NCBI GenBank assembly: GCA_029261995.1
Contig: JAJDAF010000036.1
Coordinates: forward strand, 1-64,000
Reading direction: 5' to 3'
DNA: 64,000 nucleotides
From: Candidatus Zhuqueibacterota bacterium
Lineage (GTDB): Bacteria; Zhuqueibacterota; Zhuqueibacteria; Oceanimicrobiales; Oceanimicrobiaceae
The translations under genes and the position numbers were made by a program. This document shows positions 9,005-18,373 of the stretch, in pieces (within the stretch, counting starts at the first letter, position 1; every line of letters begins with the position of its first letter). Below the pieces are notes generated by a model. It saw only the letters and a list, made by a program, of their open reading frames with translations. It searched no databases and was not told where the DNA came from.

Positions 9005-9020
9005 TGCAACAGATATGCCA
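9005..9020 (-). promoter_or_regulatory. sigma-54 promoter of the pilMNOPQ operon
   Basis: On the minus strand the sequence reads TGGCATATCTGTTGCA, matching the sigma-54 -24/-12 consensus TGGCAC-N5-TTGCA with the invariant GG and GC exactly ten bases apart. It points into pilM-pilN, with a predicted start point near 8994. An inverted repeat CACATT-N11-AATGTG at 9071-9093, near -88, could bind an enhancer-binding protein. Sigma-54 control of pilus genes is well known, mostly for pilA. Confidence 0.75.
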
Positions 9021-9131
9021 TTGTGAGTGTGGATGGTAGAGCGAAACTGGGGGTTGTGCGCACTTCGCTCCACATTTTACCACTGAGAATGTGAGTTCGC
9101 CAAACCTACAATCATTTGTAAAACATAACGC

Positions 9132-9971
9132 TCAGGGCGCCCGCCGGCGTAGCCATTCGTGAAAATCAGACACGTCGAAAACGGACTTATCTCCTGAGGT
9201 GTCTTCGAGATGGCGTTTCATCGCAAACTCGACGGGCACGGGCACGCCGGCCTGCTGCATTTCATCCACGCGGCTGAACGCGGTTGCTGGCGTGTCGTCA
9301 ACTAGCACGGCGCCCTCGGAAAGTACGATGAGCCGGTCAAAGTGCAGCGCTTCTTCTGGAATTTGAGTGATGAAAATGGCGGTCATGGGCGCTTTCGCCG
9401 CGGCTTCTTGCTGCAGCTCGCCGACCAGTTCCAGAACGAGAGAACGGGTAGCCGAATCCAGTAGGGAGGTGGGCTCGTCAAACACGAGGGTGCGCGGTCG
9501 CATGGCCATGATCGCCGCCAGCGCCAGCCGCTGCATTTCGCCGCCGGAGAGCAGATGCGGAGGATGGTCGCGGTAGGACTCGAGGTTGAATTTGCGCAGC
9601 ATCTCATCGACAATAGCGTGCATTTCATCGTGTGGCACGGCCAGGTTTTCCAAGCCAAAAGCGATCTCGCGTTCGACGGTCACTGATACAATTTGGTTCT
9701 CCGGGTTCTGGAACACCATGCCGAACCTGCGCCGGATTTCCTGCAGTTGCTCACTATCCTGCGTGCTCAGGCCATCGACCAGCACCTCGCCTTGTGTGGG
9801 TAGCAGCAGGCCATTCAAACAGCGCGCAAACGTAGTCTTGCCGGAGCCGTTGGCGCCCATCACGGCGACGGATTCGCCGTCCTCGATAGTCAGCGAGATG
9901 CCCTTCAAGACTTCAACAGTGGCGCCCTGGTGGGTTGTGAAATGTACGTGCAGGTTCTTGATGTCAAGCAT
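9132..9971 (-). CDS. ECF-type ABC transporter ATP-binding protein (EcfA/CbiO-like)
   Basis: The 279-residue ATPase contains Walker A GANGSGKTT, the Q-loop FQNPENQI followed by VTVEREIAFGLENL (characteristic of the energy-coupling-factor ATPases that drive vitamin and metal uptake), the signature LLSGGEMQRLALA and Walker B TLVFDEPTSLLD. The ATG at 9971 is preferred over a TTG at 9998 because MLDIKNLHVHF is the usual beginning. No EcfT or substrate-binding S component lies nearby, so the substrate is unknown and the protein probably pairs with components encoded elsewhere. It is about 110 bases upstream of the pil promoter and reads towards it. Confidence 0.85.
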   Translation of the reverse strand: MLDIKNLHVHFTTHQGATVEVLKGISLTIEDGESVAVMGANGSGKTTFARCLNGLLLPTQGEVLVDGLSTQDSEQLQEIRRRFGMVFQNPENQIVSVTVEREIAFGLENLAVPHDEMHAIVDEMLRKFNLESYRDHPPHLLSGGEMQRLALAAIMAMRPRTLVFDEPTSLLDSATRSLVLELVGELQQEAAAKAPMTAIFITQIPEEALHFDRLIVLSEGAVLVDDTPATAFSRVDEMQQAGVPVPVEFAMKRHLEDTSGDKSVFDVSDFHEWLRRRAP

Positions 9972-10252
9972 GCTGGCAAGATAGCGGTTTCGGGGCAACT
10001 ACTCAAGTCTAAATTGCGAAAGAACTTCGCCACTCTCCCGGCGGCAACGACCCGGTCTCGCAAGTCTTATCGCTGCCTTGACGAATTCCGTTAGAAATGT
10101 TAGTGGGAAGAAAGAAGTTGCCTCGGTTTTTCACCGCATCCGGTCCGTATTTCAAAGACGTTCAGCATCAGCAAGCCGTGGTAGAAAAACCACGAAGGCT
10201 ACTGTTTGAAGTCAATCATTGAAGAATCAGGTTAGGTGCTTCCTTGCAACGC
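9972..10252. other. non-coding stretch upstream of the ATPase gene
   Basis: I see no gene. There is a small hairpin (CCGTGG/CCACGG-like) near 10180 and no clear promoter. The right side of the gap is filled by MITE copy 2 and the terminator of the next gene. Confidence 0.4.
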
Positions 10253-10375
10253 CTAGTGTCACGATTTCCAGTTTCCCGAACAAAACTCTGACAGGGTTTC
10301 GACCCTTTTCTTATGCATGAAACGGTTAACATCAAACCCTGTCAGAGTTCGCTTATTTTGAAATCATCACACTAG
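10253..10375 (+). repeat. MITE-like palindromic element, copy 2 (123 bp)
   Basis: This copy has the same orientation as copy 1 (1790-1910), with full CTAGTGTCACGATTTC and GAAATCATCACACTAG-type ends and the same 16-bp internal inverted repeat. It lies in intergenic DNA, just beyond the terminator of the giant secreted protein gene, and touches no coding sequence. Confidence 0.8.
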
Positions 10376-10413
10376 ATCGCCATTCCGTAAGAGTCATCAT
10401 TTCGCCGAGGCAC

Positions 10414-10445
10414 AAAAAAAAGGCTGCCCGTTCCCTCGGGCAGCC
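10414..10445 (-). terminator. intrinsic terminator of the giant secreted protein gene
   Basis: On the minus strand a perfect 9-bp stem, GGCTGCCCG and CGGGCAGCC with a 6-base loop, is followed directly by eight T residues. It lies about 36 bases after the stop codon at 10482. Confidence 0.92.
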
Positions 10446-10481
10446 TGTTCAGTGAGGAGGAATCGACCTTTCGAAAAGGTC

Positions 10482-13400
10482 TTATTTAAGGAAAATCATT
10501 TTGCGGGTCTGAGTGAAATCTGCTGCCTTCAGACGATAGATATAAAGCCCGCTTGGCATCTGCTGACCGGCATCGTCACGACCATCCCAGACTTGTTTGT
10601 AAACGCCAGCAGACTGGCTTTTCGACACCAGAGCGCGGACTTTCTGGCCCAGCAGATTGAAGACGGTCAGCTCGACAAAAGAGTCGGCGGCCAGGTCATA
10701 CTTAATGGTCGTTTCCGGGTTAAACGGATTCGGGTAGTTTTGCTCGAGAGCAAATGACTCGGGGAGCACGCCAGCAACATCGTCCGCAACTCCGGTGACA
10801 AGATCACCCGTCACGGCATCAATGGCGACACGAAACGTGTCGTCGGCTGCGAATGACATGTAGCGGAAGAACCAAAGAGCACCGTGACCTTCGAGCAGGC
10901 CGTGTGACAAAATGGTGTCTACCCAAATGTCATGATGGTTTTGCCGAAAATGCTCGCTGGCCTGCTCTGCAATGTGAATCACATCCGGGCTGTCCTTCCA
11001 TTCGAGCGGCAAAGGCTGCAGCGAAGGCGCTTCGTCCAGTGGCATGGTGAAGAAATCAAAGCCATGGCCCTGAAAGGTTTCTATCACGACTAGTGAGTCT
11101 TTTAAGGCGGAATAGAAGACGAATCGCCACTCCTGCGAGCGCCCTTCTGGCCCGATTTGTCTGGTACCGAGATTGATGAGTGCCGCATCCGCTGCCCAAC
11201 CTGCAACGGTTGCCGCTGCCAATGGCAACCGCTCACGCGCACTTTCCGGGCGAGAGACAAATAGCAATTCGCCAGTGAGTGCGTCAACCGCGACATCGAG
11301 CCACTCGCCTGCGTCGCCGAAGTAGGAGAAGAACCAGACGGCCACTTCCGCATTCGCCGCCTGTAATTTCAGGAATTCAGAATACGAGCGCCAGCGTTTG
11401 CCGACAAGCAATGGCATGCCATTTTTCTCGACAGCCGGCGTGTTCAGAGTGTCACCTTCCTCTTCGTGGTTTGAAAGAAATCCAACCACGTGGTAGAACT
11501 CATGCTGCGCTCTGAACTCCGCGCCACCATTGTTCTCAGCGGTTTCGATGGCATCGTCGCTATCGATCCAACCAACCGGAAGCGGCAATGGGTCAGGAGG
11601 GCCGCCATCAAACTCAGCAGGAAGAATAAACTCGCCAAGCAAGAAGAAAGCATTGAAGTCATCCAACGTCGCTGAGTAGAAGACATAGACCCAATTCGGG
11701 GCTGTGCCATCCGGGTTGACGCCCTCGGAAGCGAGGCTTACCAGCACGGCGTCAGCAGCCCAAATGTGGGCTGCGGCCTGCAGCATCACCACTTTCTCAC
11801 GCGCCAGATGCAACGGCGGCGATTGAAATTCGATATCGATGCCTGAGATGGAGTCGCCCCCGGCAACAACCACCGTGTCGGGTGAACCATCGCCATCCGG
11901 ATCAAAGAAGCCGAATTCAGGGCCACTATGAAACCGGAACCCGACCGGCAGATAGGTTCCATCTTCCACGAAATCGATGACGTATGGCGACTCCGAGACG
12001 CCGATGCCGCCGACCTTGTCATAGAAAATGTCCTTGCCGAACAGAGTCACCATCGCGCCTCCGCCCTCTCCCTCGGGCAGGACAACTTCTCCGGAAACAG
12101 CGCCGGGCGGCAAAGCCTCACCGGTAGTAAACGTAATCACATGTGGCCGAGGGAGATACTGGCCGTGCTGGCCGCGGGCATTGGTCAGCAAAGCCGTGAA
12201 CCTGGTGTTTGCTGTCAGGGGCAGCCCTTGGGCAGTCACGGTTTTCAGGTCCGGACTGAATTCAATGCTGTCAGGCTCGCCAACCGAATCAGGCGGAAAA
12301 AACTCCAGGTCCACAATGTCGTAAAGCGAGTGTGCAAACGTGTCCAACGGCGCCGTGAACTCCAGCGAAAACGTGGTGAGTGTCGGCACACTTGTATCTC
12401 CGTGCGCCGGTGCAGAACCGACAAAGCGCAGCGGTCCTTCCTGGTGCACAACCTCTCCAGTCACGGCGTCGAGGCCAATTCTAAGGTGGTCCATGCCGTC
12501 ATGGGAGCCAAAGTCAAACCACCAGATGGCGCGGTCACCGTCGAAATGGCCGCGCGAGAGATGGGCGTTCACCCAATGCTGGTCGGGATGCCGCCCCCTG
12601 AAATCATCGCTGTTTTCCTCGGCGATATCCGCCGCTACGGGGCTGTCTATCCAGTCTGGCGGCAGAGGCTGATCTGACGGCATGTGATGGCCCGGCCAGA
12701 TCTCATGATGCCCGCCATCCGGGTAAGTGTGTACTCTCAGGGATGAATCTTTCGTGGCAGAGTAGAAGCCAAATTCCCATTCCTTCGCCAAACCGTCTGG
12801 TGCAATTTCCGGAGTTCCAAGCTCGAGCAACATAGCATCCGCTGCCCAGCCGTTTGCGATATCTTCGGCAAAGGGGAGCCGCTCACGCGCCGTGTTGGGG
12901 GTCGAGCTGAAGGCCAACTCGCCGGTGAGAGCGTCGATACCAACCGTGAGGTGTTCGGAGCCATCATGGCTCCCATACTCGAAGCGCCAAATCGCACGAC
13001 CACCCGGATAGAACTGTGCGAGATGGGCGTTCACCCAGTGCTCATCCGGGTGGCGGTCGCGGAAATTGTCGCTGTTCGCTTCAGCAACCGTTGCAGCATC
13101 CGGGCTGTCAATCCAATCCGGCGGTAAGGGCACGTGCGATGGCATATCATGGCCTGGCCACACTTCGCGATGAGCACCCTCGTGGTAGATGTGTACTTTC
13201 AGAATCGAGTCTTTGGTAGCTGAGTAGAAGATGAACTCCCAATCCCGCGCCAGACCGTCCGGCCAGATGTCGCCGGTTTCAACTTCAGTCAGCTCGGCAT
13301 CGGCGGACCATTCCGTAGCGGCATCTTCTGCTGCTGGGAGCTGCTCGCGCGCGCTGCCCGGGGTCGAGCTGAAGAGCAGGTCGCCTGTGACAGCATCGAT

Positions 13401-15128
13401 GCCAACCGTGAGTTGGTCAGAGTCGTGATCGACGCCAAACTCGAACCGCCAAATCGCCTGGCCGCCCGGATAAAACCGTGAGAGTTCGGCGTTCACCCAA
13501 TGCTCATCCGGATGGCGGTCACGAAAATTGTCGCTGTTTGCTTCAGCAACGGCTGCAGCATCCGGGCTGTCTATCCAATCCGGCGGTAGGGGCTCGTGCG
13601 AGGGCATATCATGGCTTGGCCGCACGTCTCGATGAGCGCCATCATGATAGGAGTGCACTTTCAGAACGGAATCTTTGCTAGCTGAGTAGAAGATGAACTT
13701 CCAATCCGGCGCCAGACCGTCCGGCCCAATGTCGTAACTGCCAACCTCGATCAACTCGGCATCCGCCGACCATTCTGCCGCGGCATCTTCGGCCGCGGGG
13801 AGTCGTTCCCGCGCGGAGTTCGGAGTCGAACTGAAGAGCAGATCGCCAGTCAGCGCATCGACGGCGACATCCCAAAATTTGTCGTGCTCATGCGAATAGT
13901 AGCCAAAAAACCAGATGGCGGCCGGCTCTTCGGCGCTACCTGCAGCATTCTGAGCAGCACGAGCACCGAACCGTTGCGGAAAATCATGGTCCGGTAGCCA
14001 CTTGAAAATCGATGAGTTTGCCGATAAGTTGGACGGTGGTCCGAAAAACGGGTGCAGGCCTGCCCAGGTTTCGACATCGGGAAAGTCAGCACGAAAGTCA
14101 GTGCCGCCATTGGCTTCGGCCACGGTCGCGGCGCTATCCGAGTCAATCCAGTCTATCGGCAACGAGGAGGAATCTGGGAATTGGAACGCATCGAGATCGA
14201 TTGGAAAAATCGTGCCCGAGATGGCAACCCAGCCATGGTAGGCTGCCTGCGCTTCTGAAGAAAAGATGTAATTCCAGGCCACTGCCTCACCGCCGGCATC
14301 GACTTCACCGGCATCGACCACAGTCAGGGTGGCGTCAGATGCCCAGTCCTGAGCTATGATTTCGACATCCGGGAGGTGATGTCTTGAAGTGTGCGGCACG
14401 GGAATCTCGATTTCCAAATCGATGCCGGTCAACGTGTCAGCATTGGCGACGACGAGTGTATCTATGAGTCCGTCACCGTTGCCATCGTAAACGCCAAACG
14501 CATCCCCACCTTCCAACTCAAGCTCACCGTCCTCATTCACATCTTTGATCGCCATCAGCGTGTAGACGCCGTCGGGCACAAAGCTGATGGTAAAGGGCGA
14601 ATTGGCTACACCGACGGCCACGAAATCGTCGTCAACCTTTCCAGGGGCAAACAACGCCAGCGCAGTGCCAGAGGGATCGCCCCCGGGGAAGGTTACTTCG
14701 CCGGAAACGGCGCCGGTTGGCAGGGTGGCGCCAGTCGTGAAAGTGGTCACGTAAGGCCGGTCCAGAAGTTCTCCGGTCAGACTCTTTGCGCCCGTCAAAA
14801 ACAAAATGTAGCGCGTATCTGGTTCGAGTTGAACGCCAAGCGCGGTCACAGTGTCCAGATCCGCGTTTATTTCGACATCGATTTCGTCCCGTGTCGTGTC
14901 CTCAGGTAACAGCTCGATGGCCAGGTAGAAATCTTGGTCTTCACTGCCGGGCCGATAGGTGGTATCCAGCGCAGCGCTGAAAACCAGTTGGAGGTCAATC
15001 GTCATCGACACATTGGTCGCGCCGTCGGCCGGAAGTGTTGAATCCAGGCTCAATTGCGCGATGGCAGTGGTTGAAATGAGAAAAGTGAAAAGAAGTGCGG
15101 CGGCTAGCCTCAACCCGGGAACACGCAT
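10482..15128 (-). CDS. giant secreted repeat protein with Ig-like domains and a FlgD/type-IX-like C-terminal tail
   Basis: The 1,548-residue product has a signal peptide (AAALLFTFLISTTAIA). Two Big_5-like Ig domains follow, one near 26-135 (STLPADGATNVSMTIDLQLVF) and one near 905-1010. About six units of roughly 154 residues each contain a WAADA-type motif, a beta stretch (EWEFIFYSATKDS) and a PepSY-like end (IDAVTGDLLFS). Three central units are nearly identical in DNA. The C-terminal 90 residues (ALEQNYPNPFNPETTIKY, ending TQTRKMIFLK) form the FlgD-like tail common in FCB-group secreted proteins and often linked to type IX-like export. A function in the envelope or outside the cell is likely, but no catalytic motif is visible. 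It is a single-gene unit with its own terminator. Confidence 0.88.
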   Translation of the reverse strand: MRVPGLRLAAALLFTFLISTTAIAQLSLDSTLPADGATNVSMTIDLQLVFSAALDTTYRPGSEDQDFYLAIELLPEDTTRDEIDVEINADLDTVTALGVQLEPDTRYILFLTGAKSLTGELLDRPYVTTFTTGATLPTGAVSGEVTFPGGDPSGTALALFAPGKVDDDFVAVGVANSPFTISFVPDGVYTLMAIKDVNEDGELELEGGDAFGVYDGNGDGLIDTLVVANADTLTGIDLEIEIPVPHTSRHHLPDVEIIAQDWASDATLTVVDAGEVDAGGEAVAWNYIFSSEAQAAYHGWVAISGTIFPIDLDAFQFPDSSSLPIDWIDSDSAATVAEANGGTDFRADFPDVETWAGLHPFFGPPSNLSANSSIFKWLPDHDFPQRFGARAAQNAAGSAEEPAAIWFFGYYSHEHDKFWDVAVDALTGDLLFSSTPNSARERLPAAEDAAAEWSADAELIEVGSYDIGPDGLAPDWKFIFYSASKDSVLKVHSYHDGAHRDVRPSHDMPSHEPLPPDWIDSPDAAAVAEANSDNFRDRHPDEHWVNAELSRFYPGGQAIWRFEFGVDHDSDQLTVGIDAVTGDLLFSSTPGSAREQLPAAEDAATEWSADAELTEVETGDIWPDGLARDWEFIFYSATKDSILKVHIYHEGAHREVWPGHDMPSHVPLPPDWIDSPDAATVAEANSDNFRDRHPDEHWVNAHLAQFYPGGRAIWRFEYGSHDGSEHLTVGIDALTGELAFSSTPNTARERLPFAEDIANGWAADAMLLELGTPEIAPDGLAKEWEFGFYSATKDSSLRVHTYPDGGHHEIWPGHHMPSDQPLPPDWIDSPVAADIAEENSDDFRGRHPDQHWVNAHLSRGHFDGDRAIWWFDFGSHDGMDHLRIGLDAVTGEVVHQEGPLRFVGSAPAHGDTSVPTLTTFSLEFTAPLDTFAHSLYDIVDLEFFPPDSVGEPDSIEFSPDLKTVTAQGLPLTANTRFTALLTNARGQHGQYLPRPHVITFTTGEALPPGAVSGEVVLPEGEGGGAMVTLFGKDIFYDKVGGIGVSESPYVIDFVEDGTYLPVGFRFHSGPEFGFFDPDGDGSPDTVVVAGGDSISGIDIEFQSPPLHLAREKVVMLQAAAHIWAADAVLVSLASEGVNPDGTAPNWVYVFYSATLDDFNAFFLLGEFILPAEFDGGPPDPLPLPVGWIDSDDAIETAENNGGAEFRAQHEFYHVVGFLSNHEEEGDTLNTPAVEKNGMPLLVGKRWRSYSEFLKLQAANAEVAVWFFSYFGDAGEWLDVAVDALTGELLFVSRPESARERLPLAAATVAGWAADAALINLGTRQIGPEGRSQEWRFVFYSALKDSLVVIETFQGHGFDFFTMPLDEAPSLQPLPLEWKDSPDVIHIAEQASEHFRQNHHDIWVDTILSHGLLEGHGALWFFRYMSFAADDTFRVAIDAVTGDLVTGVADDVAGVLPESFALEQNYPNPFNPETTIKYDLAADSFVELTVFNLLGQKVRALVSKSQSAGVYKQVWDGRDDAGQQMPSGLYIYRLKAADFTQTRKMIFLK
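12416..13801 (-). repeat. three tandem 462-bp in-frame repeats
   Basis: Landmarks recur at exactly 462-base intervals: the RERLP codons near 13801, 13339 and 12877, and the GTTCACCC stretch at 13491, 13029 and 12567. The period equals 154 codons, so the repeats encode whole protein units. Similarity is highest between the first two units and lower in the third, indicating recent duplication within the gene. Confidence 0.85.
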
Positions 15129-15295
15129 GGCTTTCTCCTCGAAACAAAGTCAGTAAAGAATGTTTGTTTTTGAGGGCAGAAAGTAGGAAGCCGGCCTAAG
15201 AAGTCCTAATTAAGATTTATTCAAGCAGGTGACCTTTCTTGAACAAAATAGATGATGTGATCAGTGTGTCTTTTTGGCTCCAGTTTATGGAGAGA

Positions 15296-15715
15296 CTATC
15301 GTCCAATTAACTGAACGATGACGGTACGGTTTCGCGCCCGATTATCAAAATCGACAAGCACGATCTGTTGCCAGGTACCCAGAATCAGCTTGCCACCCTG
15401 AAACGGCAGATTGAATGATGGGCCGAGCATGGCAGCGCGGACGTGGGCGTATCCGTTGCCGTCGCCCCAGGTGGCGTCGTGGTGGTAGGTGACGCCGGTG
15501 GGCGCAAACTTCTCGAACGCCTCCGGAATATCCTGAAGCAATCCTGGCTCGTATTCGATGGAAGTGATTCCTGCAGTCGAGCCAGCGACAAATACAGTAA
15601 TCTGGCCCTCGGTCATCGCCGTTTGGCGCAGTGTGCCGGCAACTTCCTTGGTGATGTCAATGATGTCGGTGTGACCCTGGGTGGACAAATCAAAAGAGCT
15701 GGTGATGACATTCAT
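15296..15715 (-). CDS. yjbQ: YjbQ/UPF0047 family protein
   Basis: The 139-residue protein has the full length and hallmarks of the YjbQ family: FVAGSTAGITSIEYEPG, the histidine-rich YHHDATWGDGNGYAHVRAAMLG and LILGTWQQIVLVDFDN. Members form small trimeric proteins; some have weak thiamine-phosphate synthase activity, but the cellular role is unsettled. GGGTACC precedes the ATG. It follows the PfkB kinase gene by 31 bases on the same strand, which suggests co-transcription. Confidence 0.93.
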   Translation of the reverse strand: MNVITSSFDLSTQGHTDIIDITKEVAGTLRQTAMTEGQITVFVAGSTAGITSIEYEPGLLQDIPEAFEKFAPTGVTYHHDATWGDGNGYAHVRAAMLGPSFNLPFQGGKLILGTWQQIVLVDFDNRARNRTVIVQLIGR

Positions 15716-15746
15716 GGTACCCTCTCCAGGTTGTCATGAATATTAA

Positions 15747-16670
15747 TTAGAGGCCGCGTAGTTCGGGGTCAAAAGTAGTCATTTCCCAGAAAGCACGGTA
15801 TCTGTCTTGAATTTCTTGCTGCGACAAATCGACCAGCCGATCAAGGCTGAACTTCTCGCAGCAAAACGAGGCCATAGTGCTGCCGCACACCAGAGCCTGG
15901 CGGAAGTGTTTGTCCGAGAAGTCACCAGCCTGTGCGAGGTAGCCCACAAATCCGCCAGCAAACGTGTCGCCAGCCCCGGTTGGGTCACAAATAGATTTCA
16001 GAGGAAAGGCAGGGACGGAAAAAAATGAAAAATCTTCGGAAATCATCAATGCGCCATGCTCGCCTTTCTTGATGATCAACACTTTTGGCCCCATGGTCTG
16101 AATCACCCTGGCTGCGCTCACCAGGTTGGTCTTTCCGGAAAGCTGTTTCGCTTCAGAATCATTGATGATAAGAACGTGCACCTGCTTGAGCAGTTCTTTC
16201 AGCGCTGGCAGACTGCCATCAATCCAGTAATTCATCGTGTCGAGTGCCACCAGCTTCGGCGAATTGACCTGGCGCAACACGTCAAGCTGCAACTCCGGCG
16301 CGATGTTGGCCAGAAAAATGGTCTCGCTGTCTTTGTACTCATCATGAATCTTCGGCTGGAATTGCTCGAAAACGTTGAGATGCGTGAACGTGGTTTCGCG
16401 GGTGTTCAAATCATCCAGGTAAACCCCACCCCATCGGAATGTCTGGCCTTCCCGTGTTTCCAACCCGCGCAAATCGACGTGCCGCGACTTCAGAAAGTCG
16501 AGTTGAGACACATCAAAATCGTTGCCCACAACTCCAACGAGGTTGACCGGAGAGAAGAATGACGCCGCTGCGCTGAAATAGACCGCGGCGCCTCCGAGGG
16601 CGTCATCCACTTCCCCAAACGGCGTTTTGACCGTGTCTAATGCCACTGAACCAACGACAAGAATACTCAT
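15747..16670 (-). CDS. PfkB-family sugar/nucleoside kinase
   Basis: The 307-residue ribokinase-fold protein contains the N-terminal glycine motif (DALGGAAVYFSAAAS) and the C-terminal PfkB signature DPTGAGDTFAGGF with the catalytic Asp. Such enzymes phosphorylate sugars or nucleosides with ATP; the substrate cannot be deduced here. AAGGA lies suitably before the ATG. It is 50 bases downstream of argS and 31 bases upstream of yjbQ. A link to the nucleoside genes at 57-61 kb is possible but unsupported by position. Confidence 0.92.
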   Translation of the reverse strand: MSILVVGSVALDTVKTPFGEVDDALGGAAVYFSAAASFFSPVNLVGVVGNDFDVSQLDFLKSRHVDLRGLETREGQTFRWGGVYLDDLNTRETTFTHLNVFEQFQPKIHDEYKDSETIFLANIAPELQLDVLRQVNSPKLVALDTMNYWIDGSLPALKELLKQVHVLIINDSEAKQLSGKTNLVSAARVIQTMGPKVLIIKKGEHGALMISEDFSFFSVPAFPLKSICDPTGAGDTFAGGFVGYLAQAGDFSDKHFRQALVCGSTMASFCCEKFSLDRLVDLSQQEIQDRYRAFWEMTTFDPELRGL

Positions 16671-16720
16671 ATTTTTGCTTCCTTTTGTCCTAATTCATCC
16701 TTAAACGAGTTGTGGTGGGG

Positions 16721-18373
16721 TTACATGCGCTCCGGGGCGGAGACTCCAAGCAATCGCAGCGCATTCGCTAGCACAATCCTGGTGCCGTGAATCAAATGCA
16801 TGCGCGCGCCGGTCAGATCGAGATTATCCGTGACCACTTTATGGTGGTGGTAAAATCGGTGGAAAACCGCGGCAAGCTCTTGCAAGTAGTTTGGCACCCG
16901 GTGGGGCTCCAGATATCTGGCGGCCTTGGAAACCAAATCCGGAAACTCCAGAAGCTTCTTGATGAGGTCAATCTCTTCCTTCTTGTCGAGCAGTTCAAGC
17001 CTTGCGCTCTCCGGAAATGCGACGCCCCGCTCTTCGGCATGCTTGATGATATTGCAGATGCGCGCATGGGCGTACTGCACATAGTAAACCGGGTTCTCTT
17101 CCGAGGTGTTTTTCGCGAGGTCCAGGTCAAAGTCCAAAGGACTCTGGGTACGCCGCGCCACAAAGAAGAATCGGGCGACATCCTTTCCGACCTCTTCTAG
17201 CAATTCTTTCATTTCGATGATCTTGCCGGCCCGCTTCGACATCTTGACCATCTCGCCGTCCTGCAGCAAATTGACCTGCTGAATGATGTTCACTTCAAAG
17301 GCGCCGTCCCGGTAACCGAGCGCGAGCAAGGCAGCTTTCACCCGCTGAATATAACCATGGTGGTCCGGCCCCCAGAGATCGTACAATTGCGCAAAACCAC
17401 GCTCATACTTGTCCGCATGGTAAGCGATGTCCACAAGAAAATAGGTGGGCTCGCCCTCTTTCGTTACCAGCACTCTGTCTTTCTCGTCGCCAAATTTTGA
17501 TGAGCGGAACCAGCGGGCGCCATCCTCATCATAAACGTGACCCTTTTGGGTCAACGTGTCAAGGATTGTAAAATGCGAATTTGCATCTCGCAGAGTGCTT
17601 TCCCTGAACCAGTTGTCATAGTGCAGCCCGTAGTCATCAAGCACGGCTTTTTGAGATGCGAGAATCGTTTCGAGTGTGAGTTTCGCGAGTTCATTACAAC
17701 GCTCGTCTTGAGTCAGTTTCGCAAAACGGTCGCCATGTTCGTCCAGAAATTGCTGGGCGAGGTCATGGATGTAGGCGCCGTGATATCCTTCGTCCGGGAA
17801 AGGCTCATCGTGGCCGAGCAGGACCATGTAGCGCGAGCTGACCGATTTACCAAGCAAACGGATCTGCCGTCCCGCGTCGTTGACGTAGTACTCGCGCTCG
17901 ACCGAAAACCCGGTGGCGGCAAACAGATTGGCGAGAACATCGCCTACCGCGGCGGCCCTGGCGCTAACGATGTTCAATGGTCCGGTGGGGTTGGCGCTGA
18001 CGAACTCGAATTGGACCCGTTCTCCATTGCCCCAGGTGTCTGAGCCAAACTGGTCCTTTCGTTGCAGAATATTCTGTAAGGCGTCCTGGTAGTAACCGAT
18101 GCCAAACTTAAAATTGATGAAACCAGCCCCGGCGACATCGACCTGAGAAACCAATTTCGGGTCGAGTTCGAGGGCATTCACCAACTCTGTAGCTATTTCA
18201 CGGGGGTTGCGTCTCAGCCTGGAAGCGAGTAACATGGCAACATTTGTCGCCAAGTCGCCGTGGCTCTCGATCTTCGGCCGTTCGAGGCCGATTGTCAAAT
18301 CAGCGGTCTCATGCACACCGATTTTCTGCAAACCTTCTGAGAGCTTCTGAATGAGGTAGGTGGTTCCGTTCAT
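16721..18373 (-). CDS. argS: arginyl-tRNA synthetase
   Basis: The enzyme charges tRNA-Arg. The 550-residue sequence has the N-terminal Add-1 domain, the catalytic Rossmann core, the second class I motif (MVKMSKRAGKII) and an anticodon-binding C-terminus ending ANALRLLGVSAPERM. The first motif reads ANPTGPLNIVSARAAAVGD, so the usual HxGH is replaced by NIVS. The frame is intact and the flanking residues are well conserved, so the enzyme is probably active as a lineage variant. The ATG directly follows the rsfS stop (TAG-ATG), giving tight coupling. Confidence 0.95.
   Translation of the reverse strand: MNGTTYLIQKLSEGLQKIGVHETADLTIGLERPKIESHGDLATNVAMLLASRLRRNPREIATELVNALELDPKLVSQVDVAGAGFINFKFGIGYYQDALQNILQRKDQFGSDTWGNGERVQFEFVSANPTGPLNIVSARAAAVGDVLANLFAATGFSVEREYYVNDAGRQIRLLGKSVSSRYMVLLGHDEPFPDEGYHGAYIHDLAQQFLDEHGDRFAKLTQDERCNELAKLTLETILASQKAVLDDYGLHYDNWFRESTLRDANSHFTILDTLTQKGHVYDEDGARWFRSSKFGDEKDRVLVTKEGEPTYFLVDIAYHADKYERGFAQLYDLWGPDHHGYIQRVKAALLALGYRDGAFEVNIIQQVNLLQDGEMVKMSKRAGKIIEMKELLEEVGKDVARFFFVARRTQSPLDFDLDLAKNTSEENPVYYVQYAHARICNIIKHAEERGVAFPESARLELLDKKEEIDLIKKLLEFPDLVSKAARYLEPHRVPNYLQELAAVFHRFYHHHKVVTDNLDLTGARMHLIHGTRIVLANALRLLGVSAPERM

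Noticed and set aside
11928-12677. 249-codon plus-strand frame
   Set aside because: Antisense to the giant secreted protein, whose repeats explain the open frame.
12416-13801. CRISPR-like or mobile repeat
   Set aside because: The period is 462 bp, in frame, with no short repeat-spacer pattern; it is a protein-domain duplication.
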